Counted from the first letter of the stretch, positions 1-7,447 are shown. The stretch is 9,983 bases of DNA from Kiritimatiellia bacterium (GCA_012961745.1 DTYT01000116.1:1-9983), one strand, 5' to 3'. Numbers and translations: made by a program. The notes: generated by a model from the letters alone, not told the origin.

Positions 1-1
1 G

Positions 2-175
2 TTCTCTGCATTCACCACGGTCGGATTGCCTGGTGTGAGGATGGGTTCCGGCATCGTGTACGCAGCTACGCCTGACCAGTCATGCGACCATTGCGGGAGG
101 GCGAGGACGCCCCGACTCCTGTTCTACGTTGACAACTATGGTCAAGTATTCGCAATATGGAACATGGTGAGGTAA
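2..175 (+). CDS. C-terminal end of an unidentified protein (5' partial)
   Basis: Frame 2 is open from the left edge to a TAA at 173-175, giving the last 57 residues; the other two forward frames hit stops early. The tail contains a CDHC pair and ends LFYVDNYGQVFAIWNMVR, which looks like folded protein rather than a shadow frame. The FHA gene begins 4 bases after the stop, and its ribosome binding site (GGTGAGG, 166-172) lies inside this frame, so the two genes are probably co-transcribed and translationally coupled. Because a GspJ-like pseudopilin follows, this could be another pseudopilin or secretion component. No diagnostic motif is visible in the fragment, and I do not assign it. Confidence 0.6.
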   Translation, partial: FSAFTTVGLPGVRMGSGIVYAATPDQSCDHCGRARTPRLLFYVDNYGQVFAIWNMVR

Positions 176-179
176 GGCA

Positions 180-674
180 ATGGCCCGGCTTATCGGCATG
201 TCTTCCAGCGTGAAGGGGCGGACCTACGAGGTGGGCGAGGAGGCCGCCTTAGGACGCAGCAAAGATAACGACATCGTTATCAACGATCAGACAGTATCGG
301 CACATCATTGCATCCTGCGCAAGGGGGAGGAAGGCTACGTGGTAACCGACCTGGAATCGACCAACGGAACCCGTATAAACACGCGGGAGGTGAAGGAAGC
401 GCGGCTGGGGGACAAGGATCTCCTCCAGGTGGGGTCGGTGGAGTTTCTTTTCGAAGATCCTGAGTCGGCTGCGGTTGAAACTACCGCTTATGCTGAGGCG
501 CGGGTAGAGGAAGAAACCGCTCCCGTGAGCGCCCCGGTCGGCTTCGTCAACATCTCCCCGTTCACCCGCCGCCGGGGCAACCGCGATCTGTGGTTGGTTA
601 TCATAGCTCTCCTCGGGGTTATTGCGCTGGCGGGGATGGTGTTCTTCTTCATTCAGCTTATTTCCACCGGATGA
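180..674 (+). CDS. FHA-domain protein with C-terminal membrane anchor
   Basis: A forkhead-associated domain, a phosphothreonine-peptide binding fold, fills residues 1-95 or so. The hallmark residues are present: G25-R26-S27 followed by NDI, S40-x2-H43, and S60-T-N62-G63-T. A flexible acidic linker (about 96-128) leads to a basic stretch (RRRGNR) and one hydrophobic helix at about 138-160, followed by only a few residues. The FHA head should therefore sit in the cytoplasm on a tail anchor. The start is set by GGTGAGG seven bases upstream. The stop overlaps the GspJ-like gene's surroundings, with 1 base between TGA (672-674) and the next ATG (676). The context suggests a phospho-dependent adaptor attached to a secretion or pilus machine. 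The fold call is firm; the partner and role are inference. Confidence 0.92.
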   Translation: MARLIGMSSSVKGRTYEVGEEAALGRSKDNDIVINDQTVSAHHCILRKGEEGYVVTDLESTNGTRINTREVKEARLGDKDLLQVGSVEFLFEDPESAAVETTAYAEARVEEETAPVSAPVGFVNISPFTRRRGNRDLWLVIIALLGVIALAGMVFFFIQLISTG

Positions 675-675
675 C

Positions 676-1326
676 ATGACCGACGGCAAGACGCCCGAGA
701 AGCGGATAGGGCGACCCCCCGGGGGATTCACCCTCCTGGAAGTGATCGCGGCGACGGTAATCGCGGCGCTGGTGACTGCGGTTCTGCTGGCTTTTTACCA
801 TGCTACGGTCAGGTCCCTGGAAAGGCTGACGGGATATGGGGAGCACTCTCCGGATGGGTGTCTGCTTTCCCTGGCCGCAACCCTGCGTTGTGGGCTGTCG
901 AGCGTGGGCGGCGCAGAGGCGTCCTTTCTCCTGCAAGGGGACGGCGGTACCGGGAGCCGATTGAGCGTGTGCTCACTCATCGGTCAGGGCCGATGGTCGG
1001 ATGTGGTAAGGCACCGCTACCGGCTGGACCGGAATGCAGGCGGCCTGGTGGATGAGACGCAGGTGCTGACCGATCCCCGCCAGGCGACGGTGACCAACTT
1101 GATCCTCAGTGGCTGCACCGGCTGGGTGGTTGCGGTTCTGGGCGACCACGCTGACGGGGGTTGGACCGACTGCTGGAACAGTGTGCGTTCGGGAGGTTGG
1201 CCGGCCGCGGTCGAGTTGCGCTTGTGGATGAAAGGAGAGCAGCAGGCACGTCGCCTGAGGATCTGGCTGCCGGTGGGAACGGTGGTGACCAGTGGGATCG
1301 GGGTTCTTGAAGGCGGGACGATGTGA
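676..1326 (+). CDS. GspJ-like type II secretion minor pseudopilin
   Basis: The 216-residue product begins with a short basic leader and a prepilin peptidase site: cleavage falls between G17 and F18 (GG/FTLLEV), with the required Glu at mature position +5 (E22). A hydrophobic helix runs from about 18 to 42. Further on, W-x3-W followed by WPAAVELRLW near the C-terminus resembles the conserved end of GspJ (W..W....LP.AV.L.L), and the length fits that family at about 200. Minor pseudopilin J caps the periplasmic pseudopilus with I and K. An in-frame TTG at 622 would give 18 more residues, but it lies inside the FHA gene and would push the cleavage site unusually far in, so ATG 676 is preferred. 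No GspK gene follows, so the operon appears to end here. Pseudopilin is certain; the J subtype is likely. Confidence 0.85.
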   Translation: MTDGKTPEKRIGRPPGGFTLLEVIAATVIAALVTAVLLAFYHATVRSLERLTGYGEHSPDGCLLSLAATLRCGLSSVGGAEASFLLQGDGGTGSRLSVCSLIGQGRWSDVVRHRYRLDRNAGGLVDETQVLTDPRQATVTNLILSGCTGWVVAVLGDHADGGWTDCWNSVRSGGWPAAVELRLWMKGEQQARRLRIWLPVGTVVTSGIGVLEGGTM

Positions 1327-1356
1327 GACTAGCATAGGCCAGGGCCGGAGCGGACC

Positions 1357-2571
1357 ATGCAGCGACCCGGAAGACTGGACAGTTGGGTATTCGACCTGCC
1401 CGTTCAGGAACTTCGGCGTGGATACCGCAGCGATGTATATTTCTGGCGGAGCAAGATCGCCCTGGAGAAGGCCGGGCGGCACCCCAGGGTCACGATGCAG
1501 GTCTTCCAGAAGCACAAGGCGATCCTTTGCGGCATAGATGAAGCGGTGGCGGTGCTCCGCCTGGCCAGCGGCCGATTTCGGGACTACCAGCGTGCCTACC
1601 GTCTTTTCGACGAGTTGATCAGATTGAAAAATGAGGCCCGGCGCTACTTTCTATCTGACCGACAGAAATACCTGGATACCGTCCGGCGAAAGATCGAGCT
1701 TTCCGAACAGCTGGACCGTGAATGGCAACATGGGTTCGGGGAACTCGAGGTCCTTGCACTGCGTGACGGCGATGAAATCGCGCCTTGGGAAACCGTCATG
1801 CACATTACCGGCGACTATACGCTTTTTGCCCACTTGGAGACGATCTACCTCGGGGTGCTGGCACGACGTACGCGTATCGCGACCAATGTTCGGCGCGTAG
1901 TGCAGGCGGCCAGCGGGAAGAAGGTTCTGTTTTTCCCTGCGCGCTTCGACCACTGGGCGGTGCAGGGCGGCGACGGGTACGCGGCCTACGTAGGGGGGGC
2001 ACACGGGGTGTCCACGGACGCCCAAGCCGCCTGGTGGGGTGCGGAAGCGTCGGGAACGGTGCCGCACGCATTAATCGCATCCACTGGTGGGGACACGGTC
2101 GAAGCGGTGCGCATGTTCGGCGCCGCGTATCCGCGCGTGAATCTGGTGGCGCTGGTGGATTTCCATAACGACTGCGTCGGAACGGCGCTGGAATGTGCGC
2201 GGGCCCTCGGTGACGAGTTATGGGCAGTACGCCTGGATACCTCGGAGAACCTGGTCGACCGCAGTATTATTCCGGAAATGGGGGAGTTCACTCCTACGGG
2301 GGTCGCGCCGGAGCTGGTATGCAAGGTCAGAGAAGCTCTGGACCGGGAGGGGTTCGAGCATATCCGGATCGTGGTTTCCGGCGGTTTTACAGCTGAAAAG
2401 GTGGCAAGGTTCGAGGAGCAGGGGGCGCCGGTGGATGCCTATGGAGTGGGCAGCTGCCTGGTGCAGGGGGCCTACGATTTCACAGCGGACGTGGTGCGGG
2501 TGGACGGCCGGCCGTGCGCCAAGGCGGGACGCCGGTTCCGGGCGAATCCTCGCTTGCAACTTGTAAGGTGA
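1357..2571 (+). CDS. pncB: Nicotinate phosphoribosyltransferase
   Basis: This enzyme joins nicotinate to PRPP to make nicotinate mononucleotide, usually with ATP hydrolysis, in NAD salvage. The 404-residue protein opens with the family's FDLPVQELRRGYRSDVYF segment. It carries GTVPHA with H237, matching the His that is autophosphorylated in PncB enzymes, and VSGGFTAEKV (from residue 339) with DAYGVGS (about 360-366), the phosphate-binding end of the type II PRTase barrel. The length is typical. A GGAG at 1347-1350 lies six bases before the ATG. The gene sits 30 bases after the pseudopilin gene and 49 bases before nicotinamidase, its direct supplier of substrate. The N-terminal 'FDLPV...YRSDVYF' form resembles a long-known nicotinate PRTase subgroup rather than enterobacterial PncB, so the symbol is functional. 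Confidence 0.93.
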   Translation: MQRPGRLDSWVFDLPVQELRRGYRSDVYFWRSKIALEKAGRHPRVTMQVFQKHKAILCGIDEAVAVLRLASGRFRDYQRAYRLFDELIRLKNEARRYFLSDRQKYLDTVRRKIELSEQLDREWQHGFGELEVLALRDGDEIAPWETVMHITGDYTLFAHLETIYLGVLARRTRIATNVRRVVQAASGKKVLFFPARFDHWAVQGGDGYAAYVGGAHGVSTDAQAAWWGAEASGTVPHALIASTGGDTVEAVRMFGAAYPRVNLVALVDFHNDCVGTALECARALGDELWAVRLDTSENLVDRSIIPEMGEFTPTGVAPELVCKVREALDREGFEHIRIVVSGGFTAEKVARFEEQGAPVDAYGVGSCLVQGAYDFTADVVRVDGRPCAKAGRRFRANPRLQLVR

Positions 2572-2620
2572 CCGGGTCCGGCCGGAGGTGTAGACTTTAG
2601 TCCGAGAGGAGGGTGCGCAC

Positions 2621-3217
2621 ATGGGAAGGACAGCGCTGATAGTAGTGGATGTGCAGCGGGACTTCTGTCCCGGTGGTGCGCTACCTGTACCGGCAGGAGA
2701 TGAGGTGGTAGGTCCGATCAACGAGTTGGTCCAGGCGGCCGAGTGTGGTGAACAGCCGGTTCTCTACACGCGTGACTGGCATCCGCCCGATCACTGTTCT
2801 TTCAGATCTCAAGGGGGGCAATGGCCTGAGCATTGTGTGAGGGAGACCCCGGGGGCCCAGTTTCATCCTGACCTGCTGCTCTCACGCAATGGAACCGTAA
2901 TTTCCAAGGCGGTTGATCGTGATGCGGAGGCCTATTCGGGCTTCCAGAACACGAAACTTGACGAGCTGTTGCGGGGCCGCGCTGTTTCCCGGGTGATCGT
3001 AGCCGGACTGGCCACCGATTACTGCGTGAAGGCCACGGCGCTGGATGCGTTGGCACGCGGCTATGAGCTCTGGGTGGTACGCGAGGCTGTAAGAGGCGTC
3101 GACGTGCACCCCGGTGACAGTCAGCGTGCTTTGGACGAGATCCGGGGCAAAGGGGGAAGGGTGGTCGGTCTCGAGGAGGCGAAAGCCGCCCTGCGGCAAG
3201 GGGCGGGAATGCAGTGA
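2621..3217 (+). CDS. pncA: Nicotinamidase (isochorismatase-like hydrolase)
   Basis: Hydrolyses nicotinamide to nicotinate and ammonia in the cytoplasm, feeding the phosphoribosyltransferase just upstream. All expected residues are visible in the 198-residue protein. The catalytic triad is D10 (VVDVQRDF), K96 (SKAVD) and nucleophile C125 (ATDYCVKATALDA). The metal site is D52 and H54 (TRDWHPPDHCSF) plus H71 (WPEHC). The cis-peptide region before the Cys (GLATDYC) is also standard. AGAGGAGGG at 2605-2613 provides a strong ribosome binding site. The next gene starts 37 bases downstream, so co-transcription with it is possible. Confidence 0.95.
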   Translation: MGRTALIVVDVQRDFCPGGALPVPAGDEVVGPINELVQAAECGEQPVLYTRDWHPPDHCSFRSQGGQWPEHCVRETPGAQFHPDLLLSRNGTVISKAVDRDAEAYSGFQNTKLDELLRGRAVSRVIVAGLATDYCVKATALDALARGYELWVVREAVRGVDVHPGDSQRALDEIRGKGGRVVGLEEAKAALRQGAGMQ

Positions 3218-3254
3218 GGTCTGCTTCGAGGTTCTCGAGGAGGGGAAAAGAAGG

Positions 3255-4241
3255 ATGGAGAGACTCGCATGTGTAAGCTGTGGATATGAATTCGCGGCGC
3301 AGGGGCAAGGGCAAGTAATCTGTCCGAATTGCGGAAGTGTGGTGGTTGAGCGCCGGGAGCCGGCACCGGAGTCCGGGTCCGAGGAGCCGACGGAAGGGAA
3401 ACCGGCCGCGGAACCGGAGTCCGGGGAAAGCCCGCCGCAGGATGCAGCGGGATCCGGATCACCTGCGGGGTTGTCCCTCAGAGAGGAAGGAATTGGAATA
3501 CAACCCGGCAAGGTGTGTCCCTGTTGTGGCCGGCAGCTTGCGGCGGACGCCACACTCTGCGTCAATTGCGGTTATGACTTCCGGACCAGCCGGATGGTGT
3601 CGCAGCCTGCAGGGCGGCCCTTTCTCGGACGGGCCGCGGTCTTCTTCATGGCGGGTCTTGTGGTGGGAGCCGCGGCCGGGTTCCTCCTTGGCCGGAGTCC
3701 ACTGAAGCGGTCAACAGCCCGCGAACCGGGGATGGTAGCGGTTGACGCCTCCCAGCCCAATATCAGGGGGGCACCGGGCGATAAGGCATTGGTGGCGGCG
3801 TCTGGATCGGCGGAGGCGTCTCCGGGCGAGCCTACCGACATGGGGCAGGAGGTGTCTGAAGAAGAAGCCGCGGCGGCGGCGGGGGCAGAGGCGCCCCCGT
3901 CCTCCGAATTGTCCGCCGAGGAGAGGAAGCGGTTCAGAGAACGGATCGAGCAGCGCCTGACCAAGTGGCTGGAGGAGAGGTATCCACCCTTCCAGAAGGA
4001 TGAAGAGGCAGGACTCCGGTTGCGGAGCGGGATTGTCTATCGAGGCCGTTTTCTGGGAGTCAAAGGGGATGTTGTGGTAATCGTGCGCGGCGGACGCCCG
4101 CTGGAAATTCCACTGGCCGATCTTGATCGGCCGAGCCGGCTCCGCAGCGACACCTCGTTCCGCCGCAAGTACCTTGAATACGCAGTAAAACGTTATGAAC
4201 AACGGCTGAGCCAACGGGGGAAAAAGGGGTCAGGAAAGTGA
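3255..4241 (+). CDS. Double zinc-ribbon, single-pass membrane protein with SHD1-like tail
   Basis: The 328-residue product has two short zinc ribbons. The first uses C6-x2-C9 and C23-x2-C26; the second uses C88-x2-C91 and C102-x2-C105. They are separated by a Pro/Glu/Gly-rich linker (about 33-80). One membrane helix lies at about 125-146, so the ribbons probably face the cytoplasm. An acidic, Ala-rich low-complexity region follows, then a charged helix (about 215-245). The C-terminal domain (about 250-325) reads like an SHD1-type beta module (GIVYRGRFLGV..DVVVIV...EIPLADLD), a type abundant in planctomycete and verrucomicrobial exported proteins. ATG 3255 is chosen because GAGGAGGGG and AAGG precede it; the open frame continues upstream into pncA. 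The ribbons and membrane helix are seen; the SHD1 relation is inference and the function is unknown. The kinase gene begins 7 bases after its stop. Confidence 0.8.
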   Translation: MERLACVSCGYEFAAQGQGQVICPNCGSVVVERREPAPESGSEEPTEGKPAAEPESGESPPQDAAGSGSPAGLSLREEGIGIQPGKVCPCCGRQLAADATLCVNCGYDFRTSRMVSQPAGRPFLGRAAVFFMAGLVVGAAAGFLLGRSPLKRSTAREPGMVAVDASQPNIRGAPGDKALVAASGSAEASPGEPTDMGQEVSEEEAAAAAGAEAPPSSELSAEERKRFRERIEQRLTKWLEERYPPFQKDEEAGLRLRSGIVYRGRFLGVKGDVVVIVRGGRPLEIPLADLDRPSRLRSDTSFRRKYLEYAVKRYEQRLSQRGKKGSGK

Positions 4242-4248
4242 GGATGTC

Positions 4249-5970
4249 TTGCCGGAGGGGGCCGCCGGTGCGGTCCGGTTGGCCGAGGTGAACGCCCGCT
4301 CCCGAAATTTGGAGGAGTTGCGGAAGCGCCGTGATGAGATGCTGCGTAGTGCCTGTCCCCTTCTGGAGTCGGGCCAAGCCAAAGTCACGCCGGAAGTAGC
4401 GGCATTGCTGCGCATCTGCTCGCCTCTGGGCGAAGGAATCGGAGCGCGCAGCGCATTGGGTAAGCTGGCAAGCCGCCTCTCGCAACGTTTGCCCCAAATC
4501 GAAAAGGAAAGACTTTGGGCGCAGATCGGAGCCCTGGAGAGGATTTGCGGTGGAGAGCTGGAGGCGGAGGCCGCATGGTCGAGTTTCGTCGAATATTTCC
4601 GCGCGGTACGCGTTCGAGGACGGCTCCGGCATTGCCTGACACTTGGCCCGGTTCTCAAGGAGGCGCTGGACCCGGCAACCATCTCGGGGGCGAGGAAGGA
4701 CGCGGAGTTGCAGGATTTGATTTCCCGGGTTCAGCCTGTCGGCCCAGAGCAACTGCAGTGGCTCAGGAATTTGGCAGATCTTGTGGGCCAGATGCTGGAT
4801 TACCTTTTACTGCAGGATCTTCGGGCGCGGGAGGCGCTCCAGGAAATGGGCAAGAGTGCTCGGGTTCGGGCGGTGGGCGAGATGGCGACGGGGGTGGCGC
4901 ACCATTTCAACAACATTCTGTCGGTGGTTCTGGGGTACACCACCTTCGTACTGAACAAGGAGGAGCTTCCGGCGGAGATCGCGGGCCCCTTGGAGAGGGT
5001 GATTGAGGCGGCGATGCGGGGACGGAGGCTTACGTCGGAGCTTCTCAAGTTCGCGGTGACTGGGGTGGAAGAAGAGGCTGCGGTGAAGGTGCAGGACGTA
5101 TTCGACACGGTGCTGTCTTTACTGGGAACACAGGCGGGGGGTGCGGTGAAGGTGGAGGCGAACTACGGTGCGCAGAATGACCAGGTTGAGGCCCGGGCGG
5201 GTGTGATTCACAAGCTGGTGTACAACCTGCTGGCGGCGGCATTTGAGAGTATGCCGGAGGGCGGCCGTCTGAAGGTGGAAACGGCCAACGTGTCCATGGA
5301 TACTGAATACGGGATGCAGACATTTCTGAAAATTGCGGTCACTGATACCGGGGGCTTTGTTCCGCAGGACACCGGTGGAGCTGCCGAGTTGCTGGGTGGT
5401 GCGTCCACCACGTTCCTGCTTTCGGATGTCTACGGGATCGTGGGGACACTCGAGGGGACGATCTCGGTATCTTCCCGTCCGGGGAAGGAGACGCGCGTAG
5501 AGGTGCTTCTTCCGGTTATCGAGGGAGAACGGGGCGGGCGGGCGCTAGGAGCTGGGGCGAGGAGGGGGGTAGTTTCGCGCAAGTCCGTTTGGGTGATAGA
5601 CGATGATCCACGCTTCAGGGAGATGTGTCGGGTGGTTCTGGGCGAGGCGGGCTATGAGGTGCACGAGTACGCCGACGGAATAACGGCGTTGCATGAGATC
5701 GAGGCCGGTCGCCATGGAGATATCCTTCTGGTGGACTACAGCATGCCGGAGATCAACGGACAGGAATTCTGTCAGCGACTGGACCAGTTGCGAGTCAGGG
5801 TTCCGGTGATTGTGGTCAGCGGGCTTTCGGCGGAGACGCCGGGCGTCCGGCAGCTACTCGGTCGCCGTTCGACGTTTTACCTGCAGAAGCCGTTTGCATC
5901 ACGGGAGCTGCTGGATACCCTGAGCGTTGCTTCGGGGGAGACCGTTGCCGGGGTGGATCCTTTGGGCTGA
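4249..5970 (+). CDS. Soluble hybrid histidine kinase with degenerate ATP-binding domain and C-terminal receiver
   Basis: The 573-residue protein has no membrane segment. Residues 1-200 are a helical, Leu/Arg/Glu-rich region I do not recognise. A HisKA-type dimerisation helix follows with the H-box GVAHHFNNILSVVLGY, H218 being the expected phosphoacceptor. The HATPase region (about 270-425) is recognisable by MPEGGRLKVETANV, VTDTG, VYGIV and SVSSRPG, but its ATP site is eroded. The N-box Asn is A330, the G1 motif reads D366-TGG-F370, and the G2 Gly loop before VYGIV is STTFLLSD without a single Gly. The receiver (about 445-565) is intact: D451-D452-D453, phosphoacceptor D496, S524 and K547. 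Start TTG 4249 follows GTGAGG with five to six bases between; GTG 4288 is the main alternative. Seven bases separate it from the zinc-ribbon gene, suggesting coupling. Probably a pseudokinase scaffold or receiver-driven switch. Confidence 0.85.
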   Translation: MPEGAAGAVRLAEVNARSRNLEELRKRRDEMLRSACPLLESGQAKVTPEVAALLRICSPLGEGIGARSALGKLASRLSQRLPQIEKERLWAQIGALERICGGELEAEAAWSSFVEYFRAVRVRGRLRHCLTLGPVLKEALDPATISGARKDAELQDLISRVQPVGPEQLQWLRNLADLVGQMLDYLLLQDLRAREALQEMGKSARVRAVGEMATGVAHHFNNILSVVLGYTTFVLNKEELPAEIAGPLERVIEAAMRGRRLTSELLKFAVTGVEEEAAVKVQDVFDTVLSLLGTQAGGAVKVEANYGAQNDQVEARAGVIHKLVYNLLAAAFESMPEGGRLKVETANVSMDTEYGMQTFLKIAVTDTGGFVPQDTGGAAELLGGASTTFLLSDVYGIVGTLEGTISVSSRPGKETRVEVLLPVIEGERGGRALGAGARRGVVSRKSVWVIDDDPRFREMCRVVLGEAGYEVHEYADGITALHEIEAGRHGDILLVDYSMPEINGQEFCQRLDQLRVRVPVIVVSGLSAETPGVRQLLGRRSTFYLQKPFASRELLDTLSVASGETVAGVDPLG

Positions 5971-5979
5971 GTGTCTTTC

Positions 5980-6693
5980 ATGTGCGGCCGATTCTCATTG
6001 ACGGTACGCAGGGAGGAAATCGAAACCGCCTTGCCGGCGATCGGGGTTCCCGATGCCGCGGGTGGTCGTTACAACATCGCCCCCACGCAGTTGTCCCCGG
6101 TAGTACGATTAGGTGAAGACGATAAGACCCGGGTGATACTTGCGCGCTGGGGACTCGTACCGCGCTGGGCGCGGGATGTTTCCATCGGGTTACGGCTGAT
6201 AAATGCCCGCTGTGAGACTATCGAGCGACGCCCGGCGTTCCGGGATGCGTTCCGGCAACGTCGCTGCTTGGTTCTGGCCGACGGTTTCTACGAGTGGTGT
6301 GGGGTACCGGGTTCGCGGGGGAGGCGGCCGGTTTATTTCCGCTTGAAGGGGGGAGGTCTATTTGCGTTCGCCGGTCTCTGGGACGTATGGAGGCGGCAGA
6401 GCGATGAGGAGATGGTCACCTTTACGATAGTCACCTGTCCGGCGAACCGGACTGTGGGGCAGGTGCATGACCGGATGCCGGTGATTCTGGAGAAAGGTAG
6501 TGTCTGGGAGAAATGGTTGAGGGCGCGGAATGCCGGCATTCTGCGGGCCCTTCTTCGTCCGCTGGATGACGGGAAAATGGAAGGCTGGGGGGTGGATCCG
6601 GTGGTTAACGACCCGCGTGTGGACGATGGCCGGTGTATCCGGCCTGTGGGAGGGCTTTCATTTCTTGCGCAAGACGATGGGCGGATGATTTGA
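5980..6693 (+). CDS. yedK: SRAP (YedK/HMCES) abasic-site DNA crosslinking protein
   Basis: SRAP proteins bind abasic sites in single-stranded DNA and form a thiazolidine crosslink through Cys2, shielding the lesion. The 237-residue product starts MCGRFSL, so removal of Met exposes Cys2 as required. N75 (LINARCE), E105 (DGFYEW) and H163 (VHDRMPVIL) match the other active-site residues. NIAPTQ and RWGLVPRWA are family signatures. An in-frame GTG at 5971 would add three residues and bury the Cys, so ATG 5980 is chosen on function; the ribosome binding site is weak, consistent with coupling to the kinase gene ending 9 bases earlier. Not part of any clear SOS unit here: no LexA-like box is visible upstream. 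Confidence 0.95.
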   Translation: MCGRFSLTVRREEIETALPAIGVPDAAGGRYNIAPTQLSPVVRLGEDDKTRVILARWGLVPRWARDVSIGLRLINARCETIERRPAFRDAFRQRRCLVLADGFYEWCGVPGSRGRRPVYFRLKGGGLFAFAGLWDVWRRQSDEEMVTFTIVTCPANRTVGQVHDRMPVILEKGSVWEKWLRARNAGILRALLRPLDDGKMEGWGVDPVVNDPRVDDGRCIRPVGGLSFLAQDDGRMI

Positions 6694-6761
6694 CAGGCGG
6701 CCGGGCGGATGGTAGTTCTGGAGTGCTTGCGCGTCCAGCGGCACTGGAAAGGAGGCATGCC

Positions 6762-7373
6762 ATGAGCAGGATATACTCCAGCGGAATACTGGCCCTGGCA
6801 TGGGGTTGCCTGGTTACAGGGGCCAGTGTACAGGTCAGTGCGGCGGAAGTCGAAATGGTGAACCCGGGCTTCGAGAGCCCCAAGGTGGTGGGGGAGAGCC
6901 TCGGCACGGAGCCGGAGGGGTGGTTTTATTTCACTTCGGGGGGACAAACCAAGGTGGGTCTGACCACCACCAAGAAGCGCAGCGGATCCCAGGCAGTGGT
7001 GTTCGCCGCCTTGGATGCGCCGGACAGCTACCAGGGTCTAGCGCAGAAATTTCCGGCGGAGCCGGGCCGGCGTTATGAATTCAGCCTATATGTGATCAAC
7101 GATGCCATGGAACCGATCGTGGGCGATTCGTACGCGCAGGTAAGTATCGAATGGCAGGACTCGACCGGTTCCGAAATCACGAGAAACTGGGGGCCCACCT
7201 GGAACTTCAAGCTTTCTCCCCTCAAGTGGGAACGCGTCGTAGTTGGTGCTGAGGCACCTGAAGGAACCGCGGTGGGGGTCGCCGTAGTGACGTTTTTCAC
7301 CAAAGACGCCGCTGGGCAAGGTAAATTCTACCTTGATGACGCCGCAGTGAAGGATACCACGGAAAAAGAATAG
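6762..7373 (+). CDS. Exported beta-sandwich (CBM4/9-like) protein
   Basis: The 203-residue product has a signal peptide (basic start, hydrophobic core about 8-25, cleavage near VSA-A at 27-28). The mature protein opens with VNPGFESP and then GWF, the usual opening of carbohydrate-binding-module 4/9-like jelly-roll domains. Later strands fit (AGRRYEFSLYV-type segment near 105, KWERVVVGAEAPEGTAVGVAVV, FYLDDAAV at the end). The single domain occupies nearly the whole mature chain, and no catalytic module, anchor or sorting signal is present. AAAGGAGG at 6748-6755 places the start at ATG 6762, 68 bases after the SRAP gene. A periplasmic or surface binding role is likely; carbohydrate as the ligand is inference from the fold only. 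Confidence 0.75.
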   Translation: MSRIYSSGILALAWGCLVTGASVQVSAAEVEMVNPGFESPKVVGESLGTEPEGWFYFTSGGQTKVGLTTTKKRSGSQAVVFAALDAPDSYQGLAQKFPAEPGRRYEFSLYVINDAMEPIVGDSYAQVSIEWQDSTGSEITRNWGPTWNFKLSPLKWERVVVGAEAPEGTAVGVAVVTFFTKDAAGQGKFYLDDAAVKDTTEKE

Positions 7374-7447
7374 GTTGCCACCTTGCACGCATTCGGGATG
7401 GCGGCGGAAGGACAGGATGGCAGCCCGGGCAGGGCAGAGTGCCTTGA

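Noticed and set aside
973..1515. Minus-strand open frame of 180 codons across the pseudopilin and pncB start
   Set aside because: His/Pro/Arg-rich shadow with no domain; the plus-strand genes explain the region.
2882..3565. Minus-strand open frame of 227 codons
   Set aside because: It overlaps pncA and the zinc-ribbon gene, both with clear motifs. Its composition is Ser/Pro/Arg-rich low complexity, typical of an antisense shadow in GC-rich DNA.
3867..3890. GCGGCGG-type simple repeat
   Set aside because: It encodes an Ala run in the low-complexity linker of the zinc-ribbon protein; ordinary in such linkers and too short to be a feature.
4244..4291. ATG at 4244 as a possible kinase start
   Set aside because: It is in a different frame and hits a stop after 15 codons. 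The kinase frame needs TTG 4249 or GTG 4288.
4060..4752. Minus-strand open frame of 230 codons
   Set aside because: It spans the junction of two real plus-strand genes, has no motif and no ribosome binding site support.
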